Source of the DNA: an uncultured Chitinophagales bacterium
GTDB lineage: Bacteria > Bacteroidota > Bacteroidia > Chitinophagales > Chitinophagaceae
Direction: 5' to 3'
Assembly (NCBI GenBank): GCA_946886475.1
Contig: CAMPIQ010000067.1
Coordinates: forward strand, 1 to 19,708
Length of the DNA stretch: 19,708 nucleotides
Each line of letters begins with the position of its first letter. Position 1 is the first letter of the stretch. Of the stretch, positions 8,009 to 16,734 are shown one piece after another. The notes beneath the pieces are model-generated. The model saw only the letters and a list, made by a program, of their open reading frames with translations, did no database searches and had not been told where the DNA came from. The position numbers were made by a program, and so were the translations under genes.

Positions 8009-9400
8009 ATGGCTGATGTTTTTGAACAGACAAGATCTGCAACCAAACCAAAACTTTCACTGTCACAGATCATCAACATGAGTGTTGGTTTTTTCGGTAT
8101 CCAGTTTGGCTGGGATCTGCAAAGAGCTAACATGGGGCCCATTTATGATGTACTTGGTGCCAATCCGGATGAAATCCCACTATTATTTTTAGCTGCTCCT
8201 CTTACAGGCCTGATCGTTCAACCCATCATTGGTTATATGAGCGACCGTACCTGGCATCCAAAATGGGGCAGGAGAAGACCTTATTTTCTTATAGGCGCAG
8301 TTTTAAGTTCAATAGCGCTCGTATTCATGCCGCATAGTCCGGTACTTTGGATGGCTGCAGGCTTATTATGGATTCTTGACACATTTGGAAATGTGGCCAT
8401 GGAACCCTTCCGCGCATTGGTAGCAGATAAGCTGCCGGACAGTCAGTTGAACAGGGGATTCATCATGCAAAGTCTTTTAATTGGATTGGGAGGAAGTATT
8501 GCCTCGGCGCTACCCTGGATTTTAAATAACTGGTTAGGAATGGAGAATACAGCTGCAAAAGGAGTGATTGCAGACAACGTAAAGTTTTCCTTTTACATTG
8601 GGGCATTCTTTTTTCTGAGCTCAGTATTGTATACGGTATTTACCACAAAAGAATATCCGCCTGATCCCAATGAAAATTTTAAGAACAGTCCGCGTAAAGC
8701 CGGTTTCATAGACGGGATCAAAGAGATCTTTTCCACCATCGGAAACATGCCTCCCAAAATGAGGATCATTGCCCTTGTTCAATTTTTTACCTGGCCCGGC
8801 TTGTTCCTTCTATGGTTTTATTATTCTGTTGCTGTAGCCTACAATGTATTTGGCGCTACAACAGATACAGATCCTGCTTTTGGTGACGGAAGAGATTTTG
8901 CAGGTCTTACTTTATCCTTTTATAATGTTGTGACTTTCATTTTTGCCTTCATACTTCCTTTTATAGCCGATAAGCTTGGAAGGAAACTTACACATTCCAT
9001 TTGCCTGTTGATAGGCGCACTTGGTTTTATAAGTGTGGCATGGGTAACTGATAAGAACATGCTTTTCCTATCCATGTCCTGTGTGGGCATTGCATGGGCG
9101 AGCATTTTATCAATGCCATATGCCATGCTGGCTAACGTATTGCCTGCACATAAGATCGGGATATACATGGGAATATTTAATTTCTTTATTGTATTGCCGG
9201 AGATCATTGCTTCCTTAGGCTTTAGCTGGGTAATGAACCATCTGCTCAATAATGACCGGATGCTTGCTGTTCAGGTGGGAGGTTACCTCATGATCATAGC
9301 GGCCCTCATTTGTTATTTTTTCATCAGGGAAAAAAAGAATGAAGGTTATGATGAGGATTCGGCAACTGAAATGGAAATTCTTGAACACAGACCTGTATAA
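8009..9400 (+). CDS. GPH/SUT-like disaccharide MFS transporter (probable maltose or maltodextrin)
   Basis: This 463-residue inner-membrane transporter with about 12 hydrophobic segments belongs to the glycoside-pentoside-hexuronide/sucrose-transporter (SLC45-like) type of MFS proteins. Signatures are GWDLQRANMGPIYDVLG at 34-50, and the loop between helices 2 and 3, GYMSDRTWHPKWGRRRPY at 75-92, with the RRR motif of sucrose and maltose transporters. I chose the ATG at 8009 (MADVFEQ) over a TTG two codons earlier. The stop lies only 2 nt before the start of an exported GH13 enzyme, so the two are almost certainly co-translated. This points to import of the enzyme's product, such as maltose or short maltodextrins. 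Sucrose or another alpha-glucoside is possible. Confidence 0.85.
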   Translation: MADVFEQTRSATKPKLSLSQIINMSVGFFGIQFGWDLQRANMGPIYDVLGANPDEIPLLFLAAPLTGLIVQPIIGYMSDRTWHPKWGRRRPYFLIGAVLSSIALVFMPHSPVLWMAAGLLWILDTFGNVAMEPFRALVADKLPDSQLNRGFIMQSLLIGLGGSIASALPWILNNWLGMENTAAKGVIADNVKFSFYIGAFFFLSSVLYTVFTTKEYPPDPNENFKNSPRKAGFIDGIKEIFSTIGNMPPKMRIIALVQFFTWPGLFLLWFYYSVAVAYNVFGATTDTDPAFGDGRDFAGLTLSFYNVVTFIFAFILPFIADKLGRKLTHSICLLIGALGFISVAWVTDKNMLFLSMSCVGIAWASILSMPYAMLANVLPAHKIGIYMGIFNFFIVLPEIIASLGFSWVMNHLLNNDRMLAVQVGGYLMIIAALICYFFIREKKNEGYDEDSATEMEILEHRPV

Positions 9401-9402
9401 AT

Positions 9403-11256
9403 ATGAAAAAAACACTTTCCCTTCTGGTTCTCATTCTCTTTGTAACAAGAATCTTTGCAGATGAATACAAAGTAGATGGCATCTATCCCACCCACTGGTG
9501 GGTTGGAATGAAAAATAAGAATCTTCAGCTGATGCTGAGGGGTTCTAATATCCAGGAAAATTCCGTTTCGGTTAGTTATCCTGGAGTAAAACTTCTGAAG
9601 ATCACAAGGCCACAGAATCGTAATTATATTTTTCTTGATCTTGAAATTGGTTCAACAACCAAACCAGGCATGGTAAAGATCCATTTGAAAAATCCGGATG
9701 GTAAAGGAACGCTTGATTTCCCTCTCAGGGCACGTAAACCAGGTAAGGGCATTACCCGGAACAAAGGTGTAACCTCGGAAGATCTGATCTACCTTATTAT
9801 GCCCGACAGATTCAGTAACGGAGATCCTTCCAATGACCGGATACCGGGATTGAAAGATCAGACCCTGAACCGCGATACCATTTACGACCGGCATGGAGGT
9901 GATCTGAAAGGGATTCAGGATAAACTAGATTATCTGCAGGACCTTGGTGTAACTGCCTTGTGGTTGAATCCTGTAATTCTGAACGACATGCCTTACCGCA
10001 CCGAACATGGCTATGCATTTACTGATCATTATAAGATCGATCAGCGGGTTGGAGGAGAAAAAGCTTACCACAACCTCATTGATGATCTTCATAAAAGAGG
10101 AATGAAGATCATTCAGGATGCCGTTTACAACCATACGGGAATTGAACATTTCCTTTTCCGCGATATGCCGGACAGTACCTGGTTTCATAAATGGCCAACA
10201 TATACACAAACCACTTACAAAGACCAGGTTCTTTTTGATCCATATGCAGCAGCGGCTGATAAAAAATTAATGAGTGATGGATGGTTTGTAACACAAATGC
10301 CTGATATAAACCAGAACAATCCATTCTTTGCAAATTTTCTGATTCAACATGCCATCTGGTCAACAGAAGAATTCGGACTCGATGGCTGGAGAATTGACAC
10401 TTACGCCTACAATGATCTTGAATTCATGAACCGCTGTAATAAAGCACTGCTCGATGAATTTCCCCAACTGCATATGTTTGGCGAAACCTGGGTTCATGGT
10501 GTGATCAACCAGGCTTATTTTACTGAAAACAAATTGAATATTCCTTTTAAAAGCAACCTGCCGGCAGTTACGGATTTTCAAACACATTTGTATGGAATTC
10601 TGCCAGCACTGAAAGAAAATTTCGGATGGACTGAAGGAGTGAATAAACTTTATTCAACACTGGCCCAGGACATAATTTATCAGGACCCTATGAAAAATGT
10701 GAACTTCCTCGACAATCATGATAAGACCAGGTTCTTTTCTGAAATAGGAGAAGACTTTGATGCGTTCAAAATGGGAATGGGATGGTTACTTACCACCAGG
10801 GGAATACCACAGATCTATTATGGCACCGAAATTTTAATGAAGGGTGTTTCCAATCCCGATGGCTGGGTGAGGCTCGACTTTCCCGGTGGATGGAAAGAAG
10901 ACCAGCAAAATAAATTTGAGGCAGGCGGAAGAACCAACCAGGAAAATGAAGCCTACAACTGGACCAGAACACTTGCCGGTTTCAGGAAAAAATCAACGGC
11001 AATCAAAACCGGTAAGTTCATGCAGTATGTGCCGATAGAAGGTGTATATACGTATTTCAGATACGACAGTTCCCAAACTGTTATGGTTGTTATGAATACT
11101 GATAAAAATGAAAAGATGATCCAGCCCGAAAGGTTTGTTGAAAGAATAAAAGGGTTTACCAGTGCAAGGAATATCGTCAACCATTCAATGCATACGCTTT
11201 CATCACCATGGAAGATACCTGGCAAATCCATTTGGGTTCTTGAACTGGGAAAATAA
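9403..11256 (+). CDS. Exported GH13 cyclomaltodextrinase/neopullulanase-type amylase
   Basis: This 617-residue enzyme hydrolyses alpha-glucans, probably cyclodextrins, pullulan or maltodextrins. The N terminus MKKTLSLLVLILFVTRIFA is a signal peptide, so it acts in the periplasm or at the cell surface. An N-terminal beta domain (about 22-108) resembles the cyclomaltodextrinase N domain, followed by a (beta/alpha)8 barrel and a C-terminal beta domain (about 530-615). The GH13 conserved regions are complete: DAVYNH at 239-244, GWRIDTYAY with nucleophile D332 (R330 before it), FGETW with acid/base E361, and FLDNHD with D440. SusA and neopullulanases of Bacteroides have this layout. No lipobox cysteine is visible, so soluble periplasmic location is favoured. 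It is tightly coupled to the upstream transporter. Exact product specificity is uncertain. Confidence 0.9.
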   Translation: MKKTLSLLVLILFVTRIFADEYKVDGIYPTHWWVGMKNKNLQLMLRGSNIQENSVSVSYPGVKLLKITRPQNRNYIFLDLEIGSTTKPGMVKIHLKNPDGKGTLDFPLRARKPGKGITRNKGVTSEDLIYLIMPDRFSNGDPSNDRIPGLKDQTLNRDTIYDRHGGDLKGIQDKLDYLQDLGVTALWLNPVILNDMPYRTEHGYAFTDHYKIDQRVGGEKAYHNLIDDLHKRGMKIIQDAVYNHTGIEHFLFRDMPDSTWFHKWPTYTQTTYKDQVLFDPYAAAADKKLMSDGWFVTQMPDINQNNPFFANFLIQHAIWSTEEFGLDGWRIDTYAYNDLEFMNRCNKALLDEFPQLHMFGETWVHGVINQAYFTENKLNIPFKSNLPAVTDFQTHLYGILPALKENFGWTEGVNKLYSTLAQDIIYQDPMKNVNFLDNHDKTRFFSEIGEDFDAFKMGMGWLLTTRGIPQIYYGTEILMKGVSNPDGWVRLDFPGGWKEDQQNKFEAGGRTNQENEAYNWTRTLAGFRKKSTAIKTGKFMQYVPIEGVYTYFRYDSSQTVMVVMNTDKNEKMIQPERFVERIKGFTSARNIVNHSMHTLSSPWKIPGKSIWVLELGK

Positions 11257-11300
11257 AAATATCAGTTGCTATTTTCAGGTTAATTGCATTTTAAGTTCCC

Positions 11301-11344
11301 CTGCTTTGATTTATAGTAATTAAAGCAGACCATATCTTTTTCAA
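11301..11344 (+). terminator. Candidate terminator after the amylase gene
   Basis: An 11-bp stem, counting one G-U pair, forms between 11301-11311 (CTGCTTTGATT) and 11318-11328 (AATTAAAGCAG) around a 6-nt loop. A TTTTT run lies at 11337-11341, about 8 nt beyond the stem. It begins 44 nt after the amylase stop codon. The stem is AT-rich and the T-run is offset, so strength is probably modest. Confidence 0.45.
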
Positions 11345-11467
11345 AGGTATCTGCCTCATCAATGGCCCAGAACAAACCGATTAAATTATGCCGCTGAACA
11401 TTTTTCCTGCAAAACTGCTTTGAGTCAAGTCTGATTTTTGTATCTCTATTTAAGATAGTGATTCCTC

Positions 11468-11509
11468 ATGGTTATTGCCGGCCTGGAACCGGCAAACCAT
11501 TTTCTTTTG
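11468..11509 (+). terminator. Likely intrinsic terminator or attenuator upstream of glgB
   Basis: ATGGTT and TGCCGG (11468-11473 and 11476-11481, with a 2-nt bulge) pair with CCGGCA and AACCAT (11489-11500) around a 7-nt loop, giving 12 bp with a GC-rich top. TTTCTTTT follows at once at 11501-11508. This is a good rho-independent terminator for rightward transcription. It ends about 75 nt before the glgB ATG, so it either stops read-through from the amylase transcript or acts within a glgB leader. Confidence 0.65.
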
Positions 11510-11582
11510 CGTATCTGATTTTGTGCAGGAACAATTATATAACAGAAAACTTGTGGATCGTTAACTTTAAAGAACAGAGCAT

Positions 11583-13583
11583 ATGAACCAGCCAAAGGCA
11601 AATAACATAAAAGACCAGCCCCTGAAAGGCACCGAGCGATACGAGGATAAAAACTTTGTGGACAGTTCGGGACCTGTGTGGAATTATTCTATACTTTATG
11701 ATGACGACATCATTACTTTTCAAAATGGCACCAATTATTCTTTGTACAGGAAATTCGGATCGAAGCAGGTTACAGTTCTGGAAACGGAAGGTTTTCATTT
11801 TACCGTTTGGGCACCCAATGCAACAAAAGTTTCTGTAATTGGAAATTTTAATAACTGGAACAGGGATGCGCATCCATTAACACCCAGGTGGGATAAAAGT
11901 GGAATATGGGAGGGCTTTATTCCCGGAATTCCCAAAGGTGCTTTGTATAAATATCATATCACAGGCTTTGATGAAATAGTTACGGAAAAAGGAGATCCTT
12001 TTGCCCATTACTGGGAAGTAAAACCCGCCACTTCATCACGCACCTGGGCGTTCAACTATAATTGGAAGGATGGAGAATGGATGAAAAAAAGGATGGACCA
12101 CAATGCGCTGAATGCTCCATGGAGCGTTTATGAGGTACACCTGGCGAGCTGGATGCGGCCCGACAGGAATAATGAAGACCGTTATAATACTTATTTCCAG
12201 ATCGCGGAACTTCTGGTGCCCTATGTAAAGGACATGGGCTTCACACATGTGGAACTGATGCCGGTAATGGAACACCCGTTTGATGGTAGCTGGGGTTATC
12301 AGTGTACGGGTTTCTTTGCACCCACCTCAAGATTTGGTGAACCGGAAGGATTGATGCACCTGATTGATGCTTTTCATCAGAATGGAATAGGAGTGATACT
12401 GGACTGGGTGCCTTCGCATTTTCCTTACGATGCCCACGGCCTGTTTATGTTCGATGGTACCCATACCTACGAATATGCAGATATGAGAAAAGGGTTTCAT
12501 CCCGACTGGAACAGTTATATTTTCAATTATAAAAGAGGAGAGGTAAAATCATTCCTGATCAGCAGTGCAAGATTCTGGTTTGAATTATTTCATATTGATG
12601 GCATCAGGGTAGATGCAGTTTCTTCCATGCTGAAACTTGATTATTCAAGAGAACATGGCCAATGGGAACCAAATGAATTTGGGGGAAATGGAAACATTGA
12701 AGCCATTGCTTTTATCAGGGACCTGAATGAAACCATATTCAGGGATTTTCCGGATGTGCAAACAATTGCCGAAGAGGCTACCGACTGGCCAATGGTATCA
12801 AGGCCCACATTTGGCGGAGGCCTGGGTTTTGGAATGAAATGGATGATGGGATGGATGCATGATACCCTCGATTATTTTAAAATTGATCCTCTTTACAGGC
12901 CCCATCACCAGAATAAGTTTTCATTCAGCATGATGTATTTCTTTGATGAAAATTTTATGTTGCCCCTGAGCCATGATGAAGTAGTGCATGGTAAATCGCC
13001 TATGCTCTATAAAATGCCTGGTGATGAATGGCAGAAATTTGCAAATCTCCGAACACTGTACAGTTATATGTGGACGCATCCCGGAGCCAGACTATTGTTC
13101 ATGGGTAATGAATTCGGGCAAACTTCAGAATGGAATCACAAAACGGAACTTGACTGGTATTTATTGAAATTTGATCTGCACAGGAAACTGCAGAATTGTA
13201 TCAGGGATCTCAACCAGCTCCTGAGAACTGAAGAAGCACTTTACAGTAACCAGTTTCATATTTCCGGTTTTGAATGGATTGACCTCAACCACCGGTATGA
13301 ATCCGTTATAGTTTATGCAAGAAATGGAAAAAACGATGACTTACTGGTAATTTTAAACCTCACGCCGGAACCGCGATGGGACTGGCAGATTGAGGTAAAG
13401 AACAGAACATATAAAGCGGAGATCTTTAACAGTGACCTGCAGAAGTATGGTGGAACCGGGGATGTTACCAATCCTGATATCAGGCAGGAACTCATTGAGC
13501 AGGATCAAGCTGCTGAAGTGAACGGGAAAAGTTACCGGTTGACCGTGAATCTTCCCCCATTGGCAGCGATCATTTTAAAATAA
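11583..13583 (+). CDS. glgB: 1,4-alpha-glucan branching enzyme GlgB (GH13)
   Basis: This cytoplasmic enzyme cuts alpha-1,4-glucan chains and re-attaches them by alpha-1,6 bonds, creating glycogen branches. At 666 residues it has one N-terminal CBM48-like domain (about 65-150, with FTVWAPNATKVSVIGNFNNW at 73-92), the central GH13 barrel and a C-terminal beta domain. Catalytic positions are visible: DWVPSHF near 274-280, GIRVDAVSSML with nucleophile D344, IAEEATDWP with acid/base E397, and LSHDEVVHGK with D465. The TGFFAPTSRFG stretch near 242-252 is also typical. The N-terminal 60 residues resemble the leader of plant and Bacteroidota branching enzymes rather than the second CBM48 of E. coli GlgB. 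It completes the glycogen synthesis set with glgA and glgC but probably has its own transcript start. Confidence 0.94.
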   Translation: MNQPKANNIKDQPLKGTERYEDKNFVDSSGPVWNYSILYDDDIITFQNGTNYSLYRKFGSKQVTVLETEGFHFTVWAPNATKVSVIGNFNNWNRDAHPLTPRWDKSGIWEGFIPGIPKGALYKYHITGFDEIVTEKGDPFAHYWEVKPATSSRTWAFNYNWKDGEWMKKRMDHNALNAPWSVYEVHLASWMRPDRNNEDRYNTYFQIAELLVPYVKDMGFTHVELMPVMEHPFDGSWGYQCTGFFAPTSRFGEPEGLMHLIDAFHQNGIGVILDWVPSHFPYDAHGLFMFDGTHTYEYADMRKGFHPDWNSYIFNYKRGEVKSFLISSARFWFELFHIDGIRVDAVSSMLKLDYSREHGQWEPNEFGGNGNIEAIAFIRDLNETIFRDFPDVQTIAEEATDWPMVSRPTFGGGLGFGMKWMMGWMHDTLDYFKIDPLYRPHHQNKFSFSMMYFFDENFMLPLSHDEVVHGKSPMLYKMPGDEWQKFANLRTLYSYMWTHPGARLLFMGNEFGQTSEWNHKTELDWYLLKFDLHRKLQNCIRDLNQLLRTEEALYSNQFHISGFEWIDLNHRYESVIVYARNGKNDDLLVILNLTPEPRWDWQIEVKNRTYKAEIFNSDLQKYGGTGDVTNPDIRQELIEQDQAAEVNGKSYRLTVNLPPLAAIILK

Positions 13584-13651
13584 ACCCCTGGCAGGAAGAT
13601 TTTAGCAATTTGCTTGCTATTGGCATTTGAATAAGCCAAATTATATTTCTA

Positions 13652-13668
13652 TTTTCGGTTACCGAAAA
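13652..13668. promoter_or_regulatory. Palindrome just upstream of the TPR gene
   Basis: TTTTCGG and CCGAAAA form a perfect 7-bp inverted repeat around TTA, ending 14 nt before the TPR gene start. The compact symmetry would suit a dimeric regulator or a short 5' UTR hairpin. No T-run follows, so it is not a terminator. The rest of the 99-bp glgB-TPR gap shows nothing clear. Confidence 0.3.
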
Positions 13669-13682
13669 ATACCAGATATCCT

Positions 13683-14705
13683 ATGCGTAAAATTGTAATT
13701 ACTGCTGCAATATCAGCATTTTCCACTGTCTTATTTGCCCAGGCCGACAGCGCTTCTCTTTATTTACAAAAAGGAATAGAGGAAAAACAAAAAGGCCGTC
13801 ATCTTGTTTCACTTCAGCATTTTGAAAAAGCCAACAAGTATAAAAAAGATGATAAGGAGATCGTTTCCGAACTCGCAGCTTCCTATTTAAATATGCGCAG
13901 GTATCAGCAGGCCAAGGCATCCTTTCAACAACTGGAAACCCTTGGTGTAAAAACAGATAGTACTTACCGCCAGCTAATGCTTTTATCCTTCAATATGCGC
14001 CAGTGGGATGATGCCATCAAATATGCCAGTGCACTGAAGCATGTAAAAAAAGATGAACAGACCGCCTATTATCTTGGAAAATCTTTTTATGAAAAAGAGA
14101 ATCTGGGAGATGCCATAACTTATTTGAATATCGCTGCAAAAGAAAACCCTGCCAATGCAGAAATCCCATATACGGTGGCGAGGGCCTATGCGGATATGAT
14201 GAATTTTAAAATGGCGATCCCTTATTTCCACAAAGCCATTGAACTGAATCCAACCCAAAGCAGGTGGATCTATGAAATGGCGCTGATCTATTATGCTATC
14301 CCTGATGAGCAGAATTCATTAAAATACATGCTTGAGGCAGGAGAGAAGGGTTACAGGAAGGATAATGAATACCTGCAAAATCTTGCAACCGCATATGTAG
14401 AGGCCGGGAAACCTGAAGAAGGTATTGGCATGCTTAAAGAAATCCTTAAGAACCGTCCAAGTGATATGAACTTACTTAACATGCTTGCCGAATCTTACTA
14501 TGACATCAAAAAATATGATGATGCTATCAGTTATTTTGACAAAATACTTGAGATAGATAAGAACAACGCAGAAGCATTATACATGATAGGCATGAGTTTT
14601 CAGAAAAAAGGAGACAAAGCCAAAGGCCAGGCGCTTTGCGACAAAGCAATTGAAATGGATCCGGGCTTAAAGAGTTTGAAACAGGAGAAGCAAATGGGAT
14701 TTTAA
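13683..14705 (+). CDS. Exported tetratricopeptide-repeat protein
   Basis: This 340-residue protein is built almost wholly of TPR-like helical hairpins after a signal peptide (about 1-19, ending LFAQ), so it is probably periplasmic or membrane-associated. Repeats are recognisable at about 25-58, 60-90, 125-157, 160-191, 194-222, 228-259, 262-293 and 296-328; the clearest carry the A-x-Y pattern and a closing NP or DP (AIELNP at 185-190, AIEMDP at 322-327). TPR domains bind other proteins; no enzymatic motif is present. Its place after glgB, with its own 99-bp upstream gap and a strong terminator behind it, suggests a separate gene, not a glycogen component. The partner is unknown. Confidence 0.85.
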   Translation: MRKIVITAAISAFSTVLFAQADSASLYLQKGIEEKQKGRHLVSLQHFEKANKYKKDDKEIVSELAASYLNMRRYQQAKASFQQLETLGVKTDSTYRQLMLLSFNMRQWDDAIKYASALKHVKKDEQTAYYLGKSFYEKENLGDAITYLNIAAKENPANAEIPYTVARAYADMMNFKMAIPYFHKAIELNPTQSRWIYEMALIYYAIPDEQNSLKYMLEAGEKGYRKDNEYLQNLATAYVEAGKPEEGIGMLKEILKNRPSDMNLLNMLAESYYDIKKYDDAISYFDKILEIDKNNAEALYMIGMSFQKKGDKAKGQALCDKAIEMDPGLKSLKQEKQMGF

Positions 14706-14748
14706 CTCCATTGCCCCAAGCGGAGACCTGGATCATAAATACCTTCAC

Positions 14749-14780
14749 AAAAAAATCTGCTGATAATAGCAGATTTTTTT
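14749..14780. terminator. Bidirectional intrinsic terminator between the TPR gene and argS
   Basis: A perfect 13-bp inverted repeat (14749-14761 and 14768-14780) with a GATAAT loop places seven A before and seven T after the core ATCTGCT/AGCAGAT stem. It therefore reads as a terminator on both strands. It sits 44 nt after the TPR stop and 50 nt beyond the argS stop, exactly where two convergent genes need one. Confidence 0.93.
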
Positions 14781-14829
14781 ATTGCAAACAGAAGCAGAAA
14801 AGAGATGCCCGCTTCAGGGCAAGGAAATT

Positions 14830-16734
14830 CTACATCCGCTCCGGTACCCTGATGCCCAACAACCTCATTGCATCTTTAATGGTATTGGCAGTGAGCTGGC
14901 ATAATTTCAACCGTAATTGTTTTTTCTCTTCCGTTTCAGCATTCAGTACGGAATGCTCTGTGTAAAATGCATTATACGTTTTAGCAACATTGAATACATA
15001 AATGGCAATAACAGACGGATTGTATTCAAGTGCTGCCTGCCTAACCATGGTTCCATACTGTTCCAGTAACAACAGCAATTCTTTTTCCAGCTTTTCCAGG
15101 GAGCCCGTTGCTCCTGGTGTGTTTTCCACCGGTGGCGCTTTCCTCAATATAGACCGTATCCTGGCATGCGTGTATTGAACAAAGGGACCGGTGAAGCCAT
15201 GGAAATCTATAGATTCCTCGGGGTTAAAGATCATGCGCTTTTTTGGATCAACACGAAGCAGGTAAAATTTCAAAGCACCTAATCCCAGTATATCATAAAG
15301 ATCCCTCAGTTCTTCTTCATTAAAGTCTTTAACCTTGCCCAGTTCCTGTGTATGCCTCGCTGAAATGTTCACCATTTCATTTACCATGTCATCTGCATCC
15401 ACAACTGTACCCTCCCGGCTTTTCATCCTTCCTCCGGGTAATTCAACCATACCATAACTTAAATGAAAAATACCGTCTGCATAAGGCTTACCCAGTTTTT
15501 TTAAAATGAACTGAAGCACCTTCATGTGATAATTTTGTTCATCGGCTATCACGTAAATACTCTGGTCATAATTAAAATCCTTGTATTTCTCATCTGCCAG
15601 CCCAAGGTCCTGCGTAATGTAAACAGAGGTGCCGTCTTTCCTCAATAATAATTTTTCATCAAGACCTTCACTGGTAAGATCAACCCATACGCTGCCATCA
15701 TCTTTTTTATAGAACACCCCATTGGATAATCCCTGTTCAACAAACTGCTTACCCAAAATGTAAGTGCCGCTCTCATAATAAACCTTGTCGAAGTCCGTAC
15801 CTATGCGCTCATAGGTTTCATCAAAACCTTTGTACACCCATCCATTCATTTTATTCCACAATTCAATTACTTCCGGCTTACCATTTTCCCAGTCAACAAG
15901 CATTTGCTGCGCCTTAAGCATAATGGCTGTGTTGGCCCTGATCAATTCCCTGAAATCATCCTGCATTTTTTTCAGCTTCTCTTTATCTTTCTCACTGTCG
16001 CCCGGCACTGCATTGATCAACTCCTTTAATTCAACCAGCTTCTGTTTATGTTTTTTATCAATGGAACTGAGATCACCATCCAGCACTTTTGTGGTCAGGG
16101 CGGAAGCTTCTTCTTTTAACTGGTTTTCAAACCTTACATAATAATCACCAACAAGGTGATCACCTTTAATACCGGTGGTTTCGGGTGTGGCACCATCAGC
16201 AAAAAGTTGCCAGGCTATCATGCTTTTGCAGATATGTATCCCCCTGTCGTTTACTATACAGGTCTTCATTGTTTCATTCCCATTGGCCTTTATGATCTCT
16301 GCCACACTCCATCCCAGAAATATATTCCTAAGATGACCAAGGTGCAGGGGCTTGTTGGTATTGGGAGAAGCATATTCAACTATCACCTTGCGGTTTGATG
16401 GCTTAATAACGGCAGGAGAGGCCAGATTGTATTGGGCGGTAAGAAAAGAAGTTAAATAATGATCAGCCACATTCAGATTCAGAAAGCCTTTGATCACATT
16501 GTATCCTGTAAATAATTCTTTATTATGGTGAACCATATATTCCCCAAGGGCCTGGCCCAATGCATCAGGCGATTGCTTCAATTGCTTTACCAGGCCAAAC
16601 AGCACTACAGTATAGGCGCCCTCGAACTCTGGTTTAGTTTGATTTACCTGGATATCATCAGGTGTGATGATCATTTTATGAATGGTTTCAATGGCCTGCG
16701 CAGCTGCTTCTTTAATTTTCTGGACTAAACTCAT
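14830..16734 (-). CDS. argS: Arginyl-tRNA synthetase ArgS
   Basis: This class I aminoacyl-tRNA synthetase charges tRNA-Arg in the cytoplasm. Motifs are the N-terminal additional domain (1-about 95), the HIGH motif as HLGHLRN at 131-137 after EYASPNTNKP, the KMSKS-region equivalent MKSREGT at 437-443, and a C-terminal anticodon-binding DALR domain with TGPFVQYTHARIRSI near 515-529. I chose the ATG at 16734 (MSLVQKI, 634 residues) over a TTG two codons upstream. A lysine- and glutamate-rich segment at about 205-270 makes the protein somewhat longer than common bacterial ArgRS (550-600). No missing catalytic motif is seen. It is convergent with the TPR gene and divergent from the GtrA gene across about 210 bp. 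Confidence 0.95.
   Translation of the reverse strand: MSLVQKIKEAAAQAIETIHKMIITPDDIQVNQTKPEFEGAYTVVLFGLVKQLKQSPDALGQALGEYMVHHNKELFTGYNVIKGFLNLNVADHYLTSFLTAQYNLASPAVIKPSNRKVIVEYASPNTNKPLHLGHLRNIFLGWSVAEIIKANGNETMKTCIVNDRGIHICKSMIAWQLFADGATPETTGIKGDHLVGDYYVRFENQLKEEASALTTKVLDGDLSSIDKKHKQKLVELKELINAVPGDSEKDKEKLKKMQDDFRELIRANTAIMLKAQQMLVDWENGKPEVIELWNKMNGWVYKGFDETYERIGTDFDKVYYESGTYILGKQFVEQGLSNGVFYKKDDGSVWVDLTSEGLDEKLLLRKDGTSVYITQDLGLADEKYKDFNYDQSIYVIADEQNYHMKVLQFILKKLGKPYADGIFHLSYGMVELPGGRMKSREGTVVDADDMVNEMVNISARHTQELGKVKDFNEEELRDLYDILGLGALKFYLLRVDPKKRMIFNPEESIDFHGFTGPFVQYTHARIRSILRKAPPVENTPGATGSLEKLEKELLLLLEQYGTMVRQAALEYNPSVIAIYVFNVAKTYNAFYTEHSVLNAETEEKKQLRLKLCQLTANTIKDAMRLLGIRVPERM

Larger units (their letters stand above)
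11257..11582. other. 326-bp gene-free spacer between amylase and glgB
   Basis: No open frame of convincing length is present. Two hairpins in the + sense lie at 11301-11328 and 11468-11500, described separately. Partial matches to the Bacteroidota -7 element (GATTTTTG at 11433-11440, TGATTTTG at 11516-11523) occur, but neither has a well-placed TTG near -33. The spacer may end the transporter-amylase transcript and start glgB separately, or form a structured leader for glgB. Confidence 0.5.

Noticed and set aside
9652..11231. Several minus-strand frames of 60-95 codons inside the amylase gene.
   Set aside because: All overlap a full-length GH13 gene with intact catalytic motifs and show no domain or start signal of their own.
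11413..11440. TTTG followed by GATTTTTG, resembling the Bacteroidota promoter elements.
   Set aside because: The spacing between the TTG and the -7-like element is about 10 bp, far shorter than the roughly 19 bp expected, and the -7 match has a mismatch.
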